From: Pyricularia pennisetigena
Lineage: Eukaryota; Ascomycota; Sordariomycetes; Magnaporthales; Pyriculariaceae
Direction of reading: 5' to 3'
Assembly (NCBI RefSeq): GCF_004337985.1
Contig: NC_043741.1
Span: forward strand, 5,853,445 to 5,917,444
Length of the DNA: 64,000 nucleotides
The notes under the pieces were generated by a model. That model saw only the letters and a program-made list of their open reading frames with translations, was not told the DNA's origin and ran no database searches. How positions within the stretch are numbered: the stretch's first letter is position 1; each line of letters starts with the position of its first letter. A program made the position numbers and the translations under genes. Below, one piece after another: positions 10,267-22,030 of this stretch.

Positions 10267-10651
10267 AAGATCCGACAAGTGCTTAAGACTTTACCGCAGA
10301 AGAATGTGCACAGAAATATGACAGCATCCAGTGGACCACACCCCCTTTTTGTCCAAGCCTTTTCAGTATGCCCTTTCTAGTATGCCCTTTCTGTGAACAC
10401 TCTGATCATTGGTATTTAAGGTCGGCTGCAAATCGCCCCAATGTTATGTAGTCTGTGGTTCATGAGTTTGGGAAATAGTTTTCAAGTTTAGGCACCTGGT
10501 CACTCTTTTAAGACTTGATGACATTTTCAATTTCACTACATAGCTTTTGCCCAGAAAAACTATCACTTTTCTGTCCTGTTACTCGAGCCCTCCTTGCAGG
10601 ATATACTTGCTACCTGACCGGAAGAGTATGGGCGAATACAATCAAACCACT
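10267..10651. other. Tail-to-tail spacer with a small tandem repeat
   Basis: This 385-bp spacer lies between convergent genes and contains both 3' untranslated regions. A perfect 14-bp direct duplication (AGTATGCCCTTTCT twice) sits at 10365-10392. No gene is visible. Confidence 0.7.
10365..10392. repeat. Perfect 14-bp tandem duplication
   Basis: AGTATGCCCTTTCT occurs twice without a gap in the 3' flank of the secreted-protein gene. Confidence 0.95.
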
Positions 10652-11476
10652 TTACTCAGGCATGTGAGTAAACGGCTTGGCGAGATGCTCCTGGCAGAAG
10701 GGCAGCTTGCCAACAGTCCAGATCTCGGTGTCCTGCGAAAATTTTGTGGTCAGTTATATGATTTCACATCATTTCTAGTGGCCATCACTGCAACGCCAGC
10801 AAGAACCAGAAAGAAAAATCGGCCGGACTCACAGGCTTGAGAGTCTTCTTGATCTCGGCATCCAGAGTGCCGCCCTTGATGGCAATGACCTCGGGCGCGG
10901 CGTCCGGGTCGTGGGCAATAGGCGAGCCGCACTCGCCGCAGAAGATGCGGTGCACGGCCTTGCCCGAGGAGCCCTTGCCGGCCCACGACTTGGTCGGGCC
11001 GTTGATGGTGAGCTTGTCCTTGGGGACGACGACGACGAGGGCTGGGTGGGGTTGGTCTAAGGTTAGTCTTTATCACACAAGCAATTGCAAGCTCCAAGCC
11101 TTCTTGCAGAAAAGATAACATTGAAGCTGCAGCTCTTGCCAATGGTGTCCCCAAGCCAAGTTGCTCCTCACTAGCCATAGCTTCCGATCCCGGACCCAAA
11201 GCCCCTGTTCCAAGTCCTTCAGGGGTCCGCCATGCAGGGCGGGGTTTGGAGGGGTCAAGCAACGTCATAGTTACAAGCTTCCCTTATTACCCCCCAATTC
11301 ACCCTAAAACACCTAAAAGGAAACAGAAGATGCCGTCAAAAAGGAAGAGGCTTACAGTAGGTAGAGCCACTCTGGCGCTGGCAATCGTCGCAGTGGTCGT
11401 ATCCGGTGATTAGGGGTTCGTCAACATCCGCCTTGTAGGTGACGGCCTTGCAGAGGCAGTGTCCGCTGAGAACCAT
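10652..11476 (-). CDS. GFA/CENP-V family zinc-binding protein
   Basis: Three exons (11476-11356, 11041-10833, 10732-10652) give 136 residues. The ATG at 11476 starts MVLSGHCLCKAVTY, a canonical beginning of the glutathione-dependent formaldehyde-activating (GFA) fold. The zinc ligands are visible in order: CLC near residue 8, CDDC before QRQSGS, and FCGEC in exon 2. The first splice turns STY plus a split Ser codon into SLVVVVPKDKL, and the last exon encodes the usual C-terminal WTVGKLPFCQEH-type segment. Length suits the family. Some members act on formaldehyde adducts; most fungal members have no proven substrate, so only the fold is sure. Intron 1 is 314 nt, long for this window, with a CTAAC branch site near its end. 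Confidence 0.88.
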
Positions 11477-12874
11477 GTTGGGCAAGGGTTCGCTTGTTAG
11501 AACGGGGATTCTATCTTCTTCGGGGTCGTTTTCGCGCACCCGGATGGACAGTTAGCTGCTGGAAAACGACCTGGATTGGGAAATCTGTTGACCTTGATTT
11601 TTTTTTTTAGAATTGTCAGGGGTGTGCTAGGTCTAGTAGTAGTGTACCTTTTCAGTGTGGAGCTTGTGGCTTTTAATTGTTTTGATACACTTCCAGAGGT
11701 ATCTGCAAAATATCTTGTGTGACGGTTGGTGAAGTTCAAGAATCAGGGCTTGGGGGAGGCTACTTGGGCCGGTTTTATACCTCTTATTCTGCTAGATACT
11801 ACTTCACTGGCAGGAGCAAGAGCCAACTATGAGATGGGAAAATCTGCCTGGTGCCACCTAGACTACTGCTAGTCTAGCCGATAAAGAACCGGGTACCAAG
11901 TGCGAACACCAGAAGCATTCAAGTGTTTTACTTGATCGAGCATGGAAACTCACACCAGGTGTGAGGAAACCAGAGTCCACCCAATGGAATAGACCGGTGG
12001 TGGCTTTCTGCAGGGGTAGCTAACCTTTTCAGTGGTACGCACTTCCTAATTTTGACCGCAAAGGGTAGCAAAGCAGCAACACCTCAACAATGCTGGTTCT
12101 CATGCATGTGCTTACGTGAATGTTACATATCCGCTCCCCCATTTTACGAGCTTTGGATGACGCTGCCCCTCTTCAACGTTATGGAGCTCAGATATGGAGA
12201 CCCCAGCTCTGGGACTCAGTGCAAAGACGATGAACCAAATGCTGCGCTTGTCCTCGGAAGCACTCGAGACCCCAAGACATGATCGCTAGTTGTTATTGAC
12301 GCGCCTGGCGAGAGGAGGTAAAGCTTGAACAAAGCTGTCTACACTCCATACCCTCCAGCCAAGACTGGTTGGTGCATTTAAACAGCTGTGTTAATCCCGT
12401 GGATTTGACCAGTTGTAAGTTTGCGGTATTTGTCAACAAGCCCCGCACCAACTTGCTAGGTTACAACGTGTTGTGATTCCTCAGTCCTCCCGTAGGTGGT
12501 TGTAATGCTGAAAAGAAACTCAAATCGGTAGGGTATTATTTGGAATTGCAGGTCTGCTATGGTTGTATCTGAGGGGTCCGATAGCATGCATACCCCACGG
12601 GGACACACTTTCCGGATGCCAACCAGGGTACGGCTAAGGGCTTGCTATATGCACTTCCTTGGACCATCTCTCTCATAAGCTCGATTTCAAGGTTTGTTAG
12701 AGACCAGGATGCGTAGCTGATTGGTATTATTGAGTTTCTCGGATTGAGTGAACCGAGACAATGGTAGCATCACTTATGGCCTGATTTGATTTCACGTCGT
12801 TACCTCGTAATGCAGGTTTCGAAGGTCAAATCAAGTCTGCAGTAGACAAAATCTTTCCCTGTAGTTCATAAGCT
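11477..12874. other. Gene-free stretch between GFA and DUF1365 genes
   Basis: It holds the promoter of the leftward GFA gene and the 3' flank of the DUF1365 gene. A small open frame at 12052-12282 has no domain or splice partner. I see nothing else. Confidence 0.5.
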
Positions 12875-14822
12875 CTATATTACTCTGGACAGCATCTTAT
12901 CCACGGAAAAAGCCAAAACACCTGCGAATACTGCTCGGAGTGTAAACAGTAGGCTGTCATAAAGCGGCATAATGCCAAAAGCCATCCTATCCGCGAGAAA
13001 GAGTCTCAGGACAGTGCTTCTATATGATTCCTTTGTTATCGCATCCTCCGAGGATAGCACATACGCATCCATGGGTGAAATGCGAAAGCCTCTCAGGTCG
13101 CCGCTTTTCGTCTGCCCGTTGTTGGTATCCGTGGTCTGGCTGGAGGTCAAAGGCCGCTCAATGCGCTCTGGCCGTCGTCGAAGGATTTGTATTACCCTGA
13201 AGGAGACAAAGTCCATCAAACTTGAAGCTTGCAGGGTTGGTGATGGCGTCTTGAGAGCCAGCTTTGGCAACAGCTCCGGTTTCGAAACCCATATAGTCTC
13301 GCTGTCTCTGAGCTCGCAGAAGAATGCTTCCAGGTCATGTGCATAGCCGACAAATCTGGAGTAAAACGCTGGAGTGAGGACTTTGATAGTGATTTCTCCA
13401 TCTCCCCAATGTCCCTGTCGCCGCGCTACATCAGAGACCATAAGATCTCCTGCACCGTCCTCGGTACCACTTGCATAGTATCTGACTGCCAAAGCAGAGT
13501 CTGCCTTGGCCACGACGTGGAATTTCAGATAGAACCTGAAGACGGCCTCCAGCCTTCTCTCTGTCTCATCCGCCATTCGTCCCATGCTGTCCTTGAGCGG
13601 CTCGGGGCGATACCAGACATGCAGCTTTCTCTGGAAGAAAAGACGACCTGCCTCCTTGACGATCCTCGGAAAGGTGACGAAGCCTACCCACCACCAACGT
13701 GCCAGGAAATCAAGTCGCTGCCAGGCTCCTAGACTGACCGGGTCTATGGTATTTCCCTCCGAGAATATTCTGGCCACGAGCTTCCCATGACCCTTTGACG
13801 ACTTTAGCACAATGCTGACGTCGATCGTTCCAGGACCTTGCATGTTTGGTCCGAGAAAGTCCTTCGCACTGACGGAATAGGATCCTTTGCGTGAGTTGAA
13901 CGGCGAAACATGAAAGTCTTTGGGCCATGTCTGGGTGAACCTGGTGGGCTCTTGAGTCGAGGCTTCTGCTGTAGCATCTGGTTTTGCAGCTCCATTTGCA
14001 TCTATATCCGAGATGGCTTTGGGTTCCGAAGGGAGAAGAAAGTACATTCGCCTTTCGCCAAAAGTGTTGTTGACCTCCAGGATCATAGCTGCGAACACCT
14101 TGTTGGAGTCGTACAGATACCAAAATGAGACGGGATTGAAATGATATCCAAGAAATTTGGCGGCGGTGACCAGATATGCAAAAGGATAAAGCTCTGGTTC
14201 GACTCCCTAAATGAAGTATGATTTATCAGGTCAAAATTCCTCACAGGCCAATAAAATGTCACGTCCAAGTACGAGTATTTACCTGGGACTGCAAATATTC
14301 ATCGAGCTTGCCTCTCAGTCCAAGGTAGCCTCTTCCCCTTGCAAGGTAATCTGCAGCGTCAACATCATACCAACCTCTCCGTGACGGAGTATCAGCAGAC
14401 ACCAAGCTACCTGCAGTTCCCGTCCAGCCAACAGGAATCCCCACCAGGAGATATGAGTAGGAAAAAGAGTGCTTCTCGGGGAACAACCGAGAGTGCGTCG
14501 TCCTCGACGGGACTAAAAGTGGTTTTCCAGGCCATTCGCACGGAGCAGGAATTATCGTAGGCGGCGGCCGCAGCAGCCAAGTCCAAAACCGAAGTTGAAG
14601 GAGCCCAAAGCCTGCGCCGACGAGGGCACTCAGCCAGGTGCTGATGGTTGGGTTCGGCACGCCCAGGAGTCCAAAGACGGCATTTTGGTTCTTCCACAGA
14701 ATCCACCCTGCGAAGACACTGACATTGGTGGGCGATGGCCGAACGACGTCGTAGCACAGCCAAGCCAGAGCGGCAGTGTTGGGGCTGATTGCCGAGTTAA
14801 GTAAGCTTGCGAGCCAGGCCAT
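12875..14822 (-). CDS. DUF1365-family membrane-associated protein
   Basis: Two exons (14822-14283 and 14206-12875) flank a 76-nt phase-0 intron (GTAAAT donor, TAG acceptor) and encode 623 residues. The N-terminus has several hydrophobic segments (about residues 1-90), then the DUF1365 signature: FPEKHSFSYSYLLVGIPV followed, across the splice, by AAKFLGYHFNPVSFWYLYD, where FNPVSF is the family's most conserved phrase. The C-terminal part is basic and ends with another hydrophobic stretch. In bacteria DUF1365 genes sit beside cyclopropane-fatty-acid synthase and a flavin oxidoreductase, suggesting lipid modification; no such neighbours are present here. Biochemical function is unknown. The promoter side faces MBF1 divergently across 1.4 kb. 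Confidence 0.87.
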
Positions 14823-16229
14823 GGCGCTCGACTTCCCTCAAAAGTCAAGGGCCAGTCGCCTACTTACTCCCAAGAGATAAGAGTCTAAGTCATTTATCCA
14901 ATCATTCAAGCGATTTTTGGCTACAAGATCCGGAAGAATATGCTCAGGGCGGTATGGTTGCAAATGTCACAAGCATGGGGAACCTAACGCTGCACCCTAG
15001 GCTAGGGTGTTTAGTGCGCATCGTAGCACGTTGTACTGTAGCACGTTACCGTAGTAAAGTCCATGCTCGTCATCCCATGGTGGTTCCAGGGTAAGGGTTA
15101 GAATCATGATCCAATGTGATTTTGTCAGCATTCGGAGTTTGCGCTTTTTAACGACTGCCTAGCAAGCCTGGCTGCCTGCCTGTCTGCTATTGGGTGGGGA
15201 CTAGGTGGCACAGATCATGGAAAGAAGTGACGACAAACCCCGCGACCGGGCCGCAAAACACAGCCCACTCAGCCAACCATCCTCAGCCCTTCTAAAACCC
15301 TGGCTGGTGAATCTTTTAATAGCAGGACAAGGAGGGAAGCCTGGCTACACGACGTTTCGTGATCTTTAAAATCACAATCGGGTGTGACCATCCATTTCAA
15401 AGCATGCATTCAAAACAAGCAAATTAGTGCGCAGCTTGAATGAATCATTGTGGTACAGACCGGTGGTTGATTGACCTCCTTGATAACTCCGATCTCGACC
15501 CGATTTGCGGGCGGGCCAATGGGCGGCCACTACAACGGACCAGGAAAAAAAAAAAAAAATCAAGGTCGCGTCCGTCCGATTGTTTGTTTGACATAGCATC
15601 TGTAAGGCCTTCCAATCGACATCATGATGGCTGCTTGTGCGCCACCGACACTGCAGGGACGGACTTGTGCTGCGCCTAGACTACCAGGTAAGACGCTATG
15701 TTGTCAGTAGGAAGCCATGGGGGCCAGGGTTGTGCACCAGATTAGAATACCCGGTGGCGGTGAAATCCAACCATGACAGGCACGGCGTGCGTAAGGTACG
15801 GTACCTAGTAGTAGAAGGCAGTCCAGCCGTAAGCTCAGATGTTTTATTAAGCCACAAGGTCCCTTCCCCGTTGACTCAGGAATCCCCACTGTTTCTGTTC
15901 CATATCCTTCCGACCTTCAATACCGCCACCTGGTATTTAGTAAGGGCAGGCATTCATCATCTAGCGTCATAATCCATCCACTGGGTCATCGTTACAATTC
16001 TTGCCAACCTTCGAACACGTCAAGTCTCAACAAGAACCTCGTCTTTCTGTCGGTCTACGTATCAACATCTACACAATCGACACTTGTCCAACAACATTTG
16101 GTCTTGATTTAATTCAATAGACCTATCCTCCCGTCAAAAAGTTTACACTTGACACGGTAGACCAAACATCCAACGAAGAAGTCTCCCATATTCTCTTTTT
16201 TCCAACGAAACGAACCCCACATCATCACC
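14823..16229. other. Divergent intergenic region between DUF1365 and MBF1 genes
   Basis: This 1.4-kb stretch holds the promoters of both flanking genes. A short near-repeat, GTAGCACGTT, occurs twice near 15023-15050. The last 200 bp before MBF1 are C/T-rich with many CAA/ACA words, as in leaders of highly expressed fungal genes. No gene is visible. Confidence 0.5.
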
Positions 16230-16805
16230 ATGGCCGACGACTGGGATACCGTCACCAAGATCGGAAGCAGGGTCGGCGGCGGTGGTGGCGGCGGCCCTCG
16301 CTTGACCACCATCAAGAACAAGAGCCAGCTAAATGCTGCTCAACGCGCAGGTGGTATTGTTGGAACGGAAAAGAAATACGGCACTGCCAACTCGGTATGT
16401 GCTACTTGACAAAACTTTTTTTTTCGGGGGGATCAAAGATCCATGTGACACTGATACTGACGTGATATCTTTGATGGACTACAGAGCAGAACAGAGGCCG
16501 GCGCTGGACAGTTCCTGACCAAGGTTGACCGATCTGACGACATTGTCAAGCCCAAGACTGGTGACAAGGAGTTGGGCATGTACATCATGCAGAACCGTGA
16601 AGCGAAAAAGTTGGGGAACCGGGCTGAATTCGGAAAGAAGGTCGGCATAAACGAGAAGGATCTTGCGAGGATTGAGAGAGGCGAGGTCCCGATCACACAA
16701 GATCAGGTCAACCGGATCGAGAGGGGGTTGGAGATGTTCATCAGGGGTGCCAAGAAGGGCGAGCCGAAGGTTAAGACCTTCAAGAGGGCTGCTGATAAGA
16801 AATAA
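16230..16805 (+). CDS. MBF1: Multiprotein-bridging factor 1 (transcription coactivator)
   Basis: Two exons (16230-16394 and 16485-16805) with a 90-nt phase-0 intron encode 161 residues, the usual length of the family. The N-terminal MBF1 domain is clear: [18 protein letters not shown], then [21 protein letters not shown] and, after the splice, [18 protein letters not shown]1 bridges bZIP activators of the Gcn4/Atf class to TATA-binding protein, and it acts in nucleus and cytoplasm. The C-terminal Cro-type helix-turn-helix is recognisable by position and by [14 protein letters not shown] and [14 protein letters not shown], but it departs strongly from the normal KPxVIxxYExGxAxPN core. The C-terminus is Lys-rich. 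An Atf1-type bZIP gene, a possible partner class, lies 38 kb away. Confidence 0.9.
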
Positions 16806-17427
16806 GGATAGAGTCTATAGCAATTGCATCTGATATCTAGTTACATGGACGCGAGGCTTGCTATGGTTGTCTCGGCTTGGACCCTGATTAAATCGTGCCG
16901 TGACAGTCGGCGCAAATAATTTTGAGGTCAGATTCAACTTGCTGCTGATTTCGTGCGTGCTTTTTCGTGAAATCTTTGGCATCGTGATGAACCGTTACTG
17001 ATATGCGGCGCATGCCATATGAGAGTTCAAGGTCGTCACTTGCGGGTGGTCTGCCAACCCATACATTACTCTGGATAACACTCTCCCAGGGTGACAACCA
17101 CTTCCAAAGAAAGTGGCCCCCTGGTCAATGTTTGTCCAGGTTCGCTTCCACTTCCCCGCCCAACATGCCCAGTCTTTACTGCAGCAAATGGGGACCCTCC
17201 AGCCAATCGAAAATGTGAACGGCATACAAGCAGGTCTGTTGCCCGAGTTGTTCGAGATGTTGGGCGCTTCGAGATGGAATTAAAAGGATTTTGTGCCTTC
17301 CAGCCCATCATGGTTATTCTCGACGACTGTAGGATGTACTCACTCGGATTGCCCGGCCGAAAAACCGCGTTCGCTTCAACCCTGACTACTGGCTTTTACC
17401 TGGGACGATCTGATCCAGCTATGAATT
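16806..17427. other. Spacer between MBF1 and the HET gene
   Basis: This 622-bp stretch holds the 3' flank of MBF1 and promoter of the HET gene. Frames near 17003-17489 overlap on both strands and lack domains. Nothing else is seen. Confidence 0.5.
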
Positions 17428-20066
17428 ATGTTCTGTTCTTTTTGCGAGGGCCTATCCATCGAGCGCCTCGTCGAGCTGACAGCGGTTGAGTACAACGGAG
17501 GCAGATTCCCAACCCATGCTTTCTATCAGCATCACGCCACGATCGAAGACCTGGTCGACTCGGCCGACAGTGGATGCGAATTCTGCCAGTTCATAGTTGC
17601 CTGCGCAGAGGCGGCGCCATGTTCGAGAAGCCAGGACGAGGATCTCTCTTTCTTGGCGTTCTGCCAAGTGTGCGAGATGCGCAGCACGGATGTTAAGATA
17701 GCTATACATGCTCACCATACAGTAAACGAATACGAAACCATTGGGGAGGTCAAGCTACTTGACACGGTTCAAATATGGTTTGGACCGAACCCTCCATATG
17801 GCTATGAGGAAATGGAAGGTTATTCCCATCTAGAATGGCCACTGAATCTAAACATCACTGTCCCACGAGGTAAGACTCTTGTTGGATACTCATGACGTCG
17901 ATGCTTAACTGGATCCAAACCAGCTAACGAAAGTTTCTCCAAGAGCGGCCGCTGATAGTAGGCAATCATCGCATCGGGAGAAACCAGCTTGATCCTGACC
18001 TCGGCTCGGACGCAAATTTCGACGTGGCTCGGTCTTGGTTTGCTGCCTGCTGTAACGAACACAGTGGGTGTCCGCCTAGGACTATAAACAAGTTGCCGAC
18101 GCGGTTAGTCGATGTCGGAGAGGCACCTGACTGGAATGTGCGCCTTACGGAAAGCCAAGGAGGCCAGGGTGAATACGTCGCCCTGAGCCATTGCTGGGGA
18201 GTAAGCCCCATGAAACTGACCCTCCGCCGGGACAATCTGAAAACATTTTTGAAGGCTTTACCGATGTCGGACCTCCCTGCAAACTTTCGGGATGCCATAA
18301 CAATAACGAGGAAGCTTGGTATGAGATATCTCTGGATCGATTCACTCTGTATCATCCAGGGGGATGAAAGAGACTGGGGGATTGAGTCTGCCAAAATGAC
18401 GGAGCTCTATCTCAACGCTTCCTTCACCATCTGTGCGGCAGCGTCTAACGGAAGTGATTGCGGTATTCTCCATCAGCCTCGACCAACCCAAAAATGGGTT
18501 CCAGAAAACTTCCAGGTTAGGTCCCAAGGGCGCATGCGTGTGTATTCGGATTCCAACTCGAACGCAGAAACAGTTCCGCTTAGCCTCTATAAGCCACAAA
18601 TCGGTTGGGAGGAAGAAAGCTATGATTCGGAAGCAGATGAGACGATGGCCGATATTGAAATTGTGGGCGCTTTGAGTAACCGAGCTTGGACATTGCAAGA
18701 AAAGATTCTTTCCCCGCGACGATTGGTATATGGCAAGCGACAGATTTATTGGATCTGTTTGGAGGGATGCCACAGCTCAGACGGCTTGCCAGAATGCTTG
18801 CCAACCGTTACGGATTTCGAATACCCGTCCGTAATGAGGCATTTTCATAGTCCAGGCCTGCAAGATCCGGCGGCACTATCGCCCACAGAGATCCGGCAAA
18901 TTCAGAGCGACTATTACAATATAGTCTACAACATGTATACGGCCAGAAAGTTAACGAAGCCCTTTGACAAGCTGCCGGCTTTCGCCGGTCTTGCGAAGAG
19001 GTTCCAACCTATTTTTGGCGGTCCTTACTTGGCAGGGGTTTGGTTGCACGACATACATCGAGGAATCACGTGGTACAACTGCGATGGGCCCTGGCCTCAC
19101 GCTCCGGCGCAGCCATACAGGGCCCCCTCGTGGTCGTGGGCTTCTGTAGACAATGGGATATCGAGACTACTCGGTTGTAACAACTCTGACAGGGTGTGCC
19201 ACTGTGTCAAGTACTCAAGATTTGAACTGCTGGACTATACCGTGGAATACTGCGACAAGAGTAATCCATATGGCCAAATAAAGAGCGCGAGTCTCTCGGT
19301 TCGGGGACGCATTAGGACACTGCGTCGTTTCCGGCCATCACATCGTCAGATGGATTACAATGATGACTCTGGAATCGTCAGTGTTATGAGCTGGTTTGAT
19401 GATAACAATATCATGCCATTGGAGTTTCAAACGGCGGATGTTGATGGACAAAAATTCCTCCTTTGGCCATTGGAGGAAGAATTACCCACTGAGGAGGTCG
19501 GCCGGGGCTGTTACCCGTCTGTCCCCGAGAAAGACTTTATCATCCTGGTAGTTGAAGTCACCCACGGCTGCTTCCCGAGATATCACACGGAAATTTTATT
19601 CGACAACGAATCAGTAAAACCAGTCTCCCAGAGGGGCGGAGAAGAAAAAGAGGCTGCTGTAATAAAGTCAGCATCAACAGAAGAAAATTTGGGGCAAATT
19701 AGCCGTGTTTCGACCTGTGAAGCAGTATTCAGCGGTTTGGGATCCCTTAGATCGGAATCTTCGAGTGTAGAAAGTTGGGTAGACGGAGATACGGACTCGC
19801 AAAATGACTGCTTCTGGACAGACGGGGAAGATGAGCTCGCGGATAGTGGCCTTGACTTCCTGGATGATAGCGATGAGGATGTGACAAGGACTCAGACTGA
19901 CGGTGGAGGAGAACAAGGGGAGGATGAAGCCAGGATTGAGTGTCTGATTTTGGAACGGGACCTGGAGCGACAAGATGTTGCGTACATAAAGGTTGGAATG
20001 GTGTCAATATTTGAGCCTATGAGGTTCCTTGAGGATTGGGAGGTTACGACTTTGACGTTAATTTAG
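17428..20066 (+). CDS. HET-domain (heterokaryon incompatibility) protein
   Basis: Two exons (17428-17869 and 17944-20066), with a 74-nt phase-1 intron containing a CTTAAC branch site, give 854 residues. The start MFCSFCEGL and the following CEFCQF are typical of HET proteins. The splice restores RGERPLIVGNHRIGR just before the conserved lead-in. The HET domain begins with EYVALSHCWG (about residue 223), continues with LGMRYLWIDSLCIIQGD and LYLNASFTICAAAS, and includes SNRAWTLQEKILSPRRLVYG. HET proteins trigger cell death or incompatibility on fusion of unlike hyphae, often through a TIR-like fold. The region after about residue 700 is strongly acidic (DDSDED, EDEARIE) and probably disordered. 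No NACHT or repeat domain is present, so its activation partner cannot be named. Confidence 0.93.
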
Positions 20067-22030
20067 AACCAGATTATCAATCAATATTACCTGACGGCAT
20101 GCCGGACAGCTCTTCATGTGCGACGGGTTTTGGTTCGGAAGATAAATATCCATGGTGTCTATGTTACATAAGCCAGTCATCAGTAAGGTACCCCAGATTT
20201 TCCAAGTTGCAAGTTGCGGGGGAAATTAGATGGCAGAGCGCTGTGTTTGTTGGGGCCCCACCTCCCTACCGCTGACGTGGTACTGTGCCATCCGACTCTC
20301 CAGACTTTTGGCAAGTTTGCCAAGACGTTCATTCATGCCTGTATTTCGTTCGTGTCTTGTACTTGATCTGAAAGGGAAAGAAATATCACGGTCGATTGGG
20401 CTCGGCGAATTTCTTCTCTTTTCGTACTATCTTTCTTCTCCGTGGCAATTTTACTCAGCGCTCATGGACCTGAACCTTTATCAAAGCGAGATTTTCGGGC
20501 ATCTTTCGGGCAGCTTTCAGAGACTGAAAAGATCCATTGCACAGTCCACTGGCTGGGTCTCGTCTCGCTTTATGAGGGTCAACCAATCTTCCAGTCTCCG
20601 GGGAAGACGGCATGGAACTCGGACAACCCCTGAAGCGAAACTGCCCAGGAACCTACATCGTACCTTTTTTATTTTGTTTTTTTTCCAGAACAGCCCTCGG
20701 CACCCTTGCTCGCTCGTCTGGGACTGTGAAAAATTTTCCCCTTGCACATTAGTTGTGGTCCCCCCCGCAAAGTCCGGTGTCGCCGGTAGTGCGTGCTGAG
20801 TTTTAGGCTGGGTCAATCTCTGACACTAGCCTAGCAGGCTGTCGATGATGTCTAATGTGCATAGTTCAGTCCAAACTGGGACCGCGGATTGTGATCCGGT
20901 TCAGTGTGCTTTGATTTTCTCTTGTGTTTAGCCCAGGTTTGGTTGCGAGTTTGTGTGCGTGTGTCAGTGTTTGTGCTCAACCCGTCGACCGCACGGTTTC
21001 ACACCGCATGTTGCCATCCATTCCATCCATTTCTGGCTTGCTTTTTTTGTTGCGCTGCGTTTTGCCTGCAAGTTCATTTGGTGTGTACACGCCCTTTGTC
21101 TGTCTGGCCAGTCATCGAATGGCATGCCATCTTGCCTCATTTATTGCGGTGAGCACGCATCTGGCCTACTCCTTGCTCCTTTCAGTGGCGGTCCAGCCAG
21201 ATGGGAGGCTTGCTGCCCGCAAATGATACAGGGTACCTCCCTTTTTTTTTTTGTTTTTTGTTCTTTGATGTGGAACTGCCTGCCCGCTGTATCACTGCAG
21301 GGATCATGGAAATTTCCTTCCATTTCATTCATCTCCATGTTTCCATACCGGGTTCAGACTAGACTAGGTAAGGTAGGGAGATACAGCAGATAAGCCAGCA
21401 AAAGTTAAGGCGAGGCAAAGTACCCGCCTTCCCGAAGTAACCTATACCGTAGCTATACCGTAGCTAAGGTACCTTACTGTAGCCATCCAACAAACAATCC
21501 CCCCGTTCATCTGTGCAACCAAACGAGCATGGGGATGGGGAAGGCACGCCCCGTTCCATCACTCATTACCTCCACTGAGCCGACAGCACAGCACGGACGA
21601 TGGCCGCAGGCATATATGGAAGGTCTGACCCAGCCCTGACCATCTCAGCCCTTACGCCCAATCCTTCCATAAGCTCAACATCTTACCAGCTCGCACACAA
21701 AAACAAACAATCTCACGGCCTTCGTCTTACCTAGTAAATTTCAGACCAGACATATTGCTTCACTATTCAAATTCACTCACTTGTCTCTCAAAAAATTCGC
21801 ACAACGTTGAGCATCACTGCTGCCACCGAACCAAACCAAGAACCACACCTCTACCAGCCTAGGCTTGTGCAGTCACTTATCAAGTCAGTTTGACCTCGCT
21901 CCAACCAGTTGCGCCCAACACATATTATTGTACGTACATCTTATGTATCGTCACATGCCAGATAAACGGGCACCTCTCACGGCATATTGTTGTTCATGTG
22001 ATACTGACCATATCAGCAGCTACCTACAAC
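20067..22030. other. Gene-free stretch and long leader upstream of the 75-aa gene
   Basis: Nearly 2 kb without a convincing gene. An open frame of 189 codons at 20230-20799 shows no domain and is C/T-composition driven. An 11-bp direct duplication (TATACCGTAGC twice) is at 21443-21464. From about 21640 the sequence becomes C/A-rich and pyrimidine-rich, consistent with a transcribed 5' leader. Confidence 0.5.
21930..22019 (+). other. Predicted intron in the 5' untranslated region
   Basis: A strong donor (GTACGT at 21930), a branch-like ATACTGAC and a CAG acceptor at 22017-22019 define a 90-nt intron ending 11 nt before the ATG at 22031. All signals match introns elsewhere in this window. It is inferred, not shown by transcript data. 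Confidence 0.5.

Noticed and set aside
9411..10286. Second long frame (291 codons) overlapping the secreted-protein gene
   Set aside because: It is an Arg/Pro/His-rich shadow produced by GC-rich third positions of the true frame at 9388.
14190..14210. tRNA T-loop-like word GGTTCGACTCCC
   Set aside because: It falls at the exon 2 start of the DUF1365 gene and there is no matching A box or acceptor stem.
20230..20799. 189-codon frame downstream of the HET gene
   Set aside because: It starts with ATG but has no recognisable domain or codon bias and lies in probable untranslated sequence; possible but unsupported.
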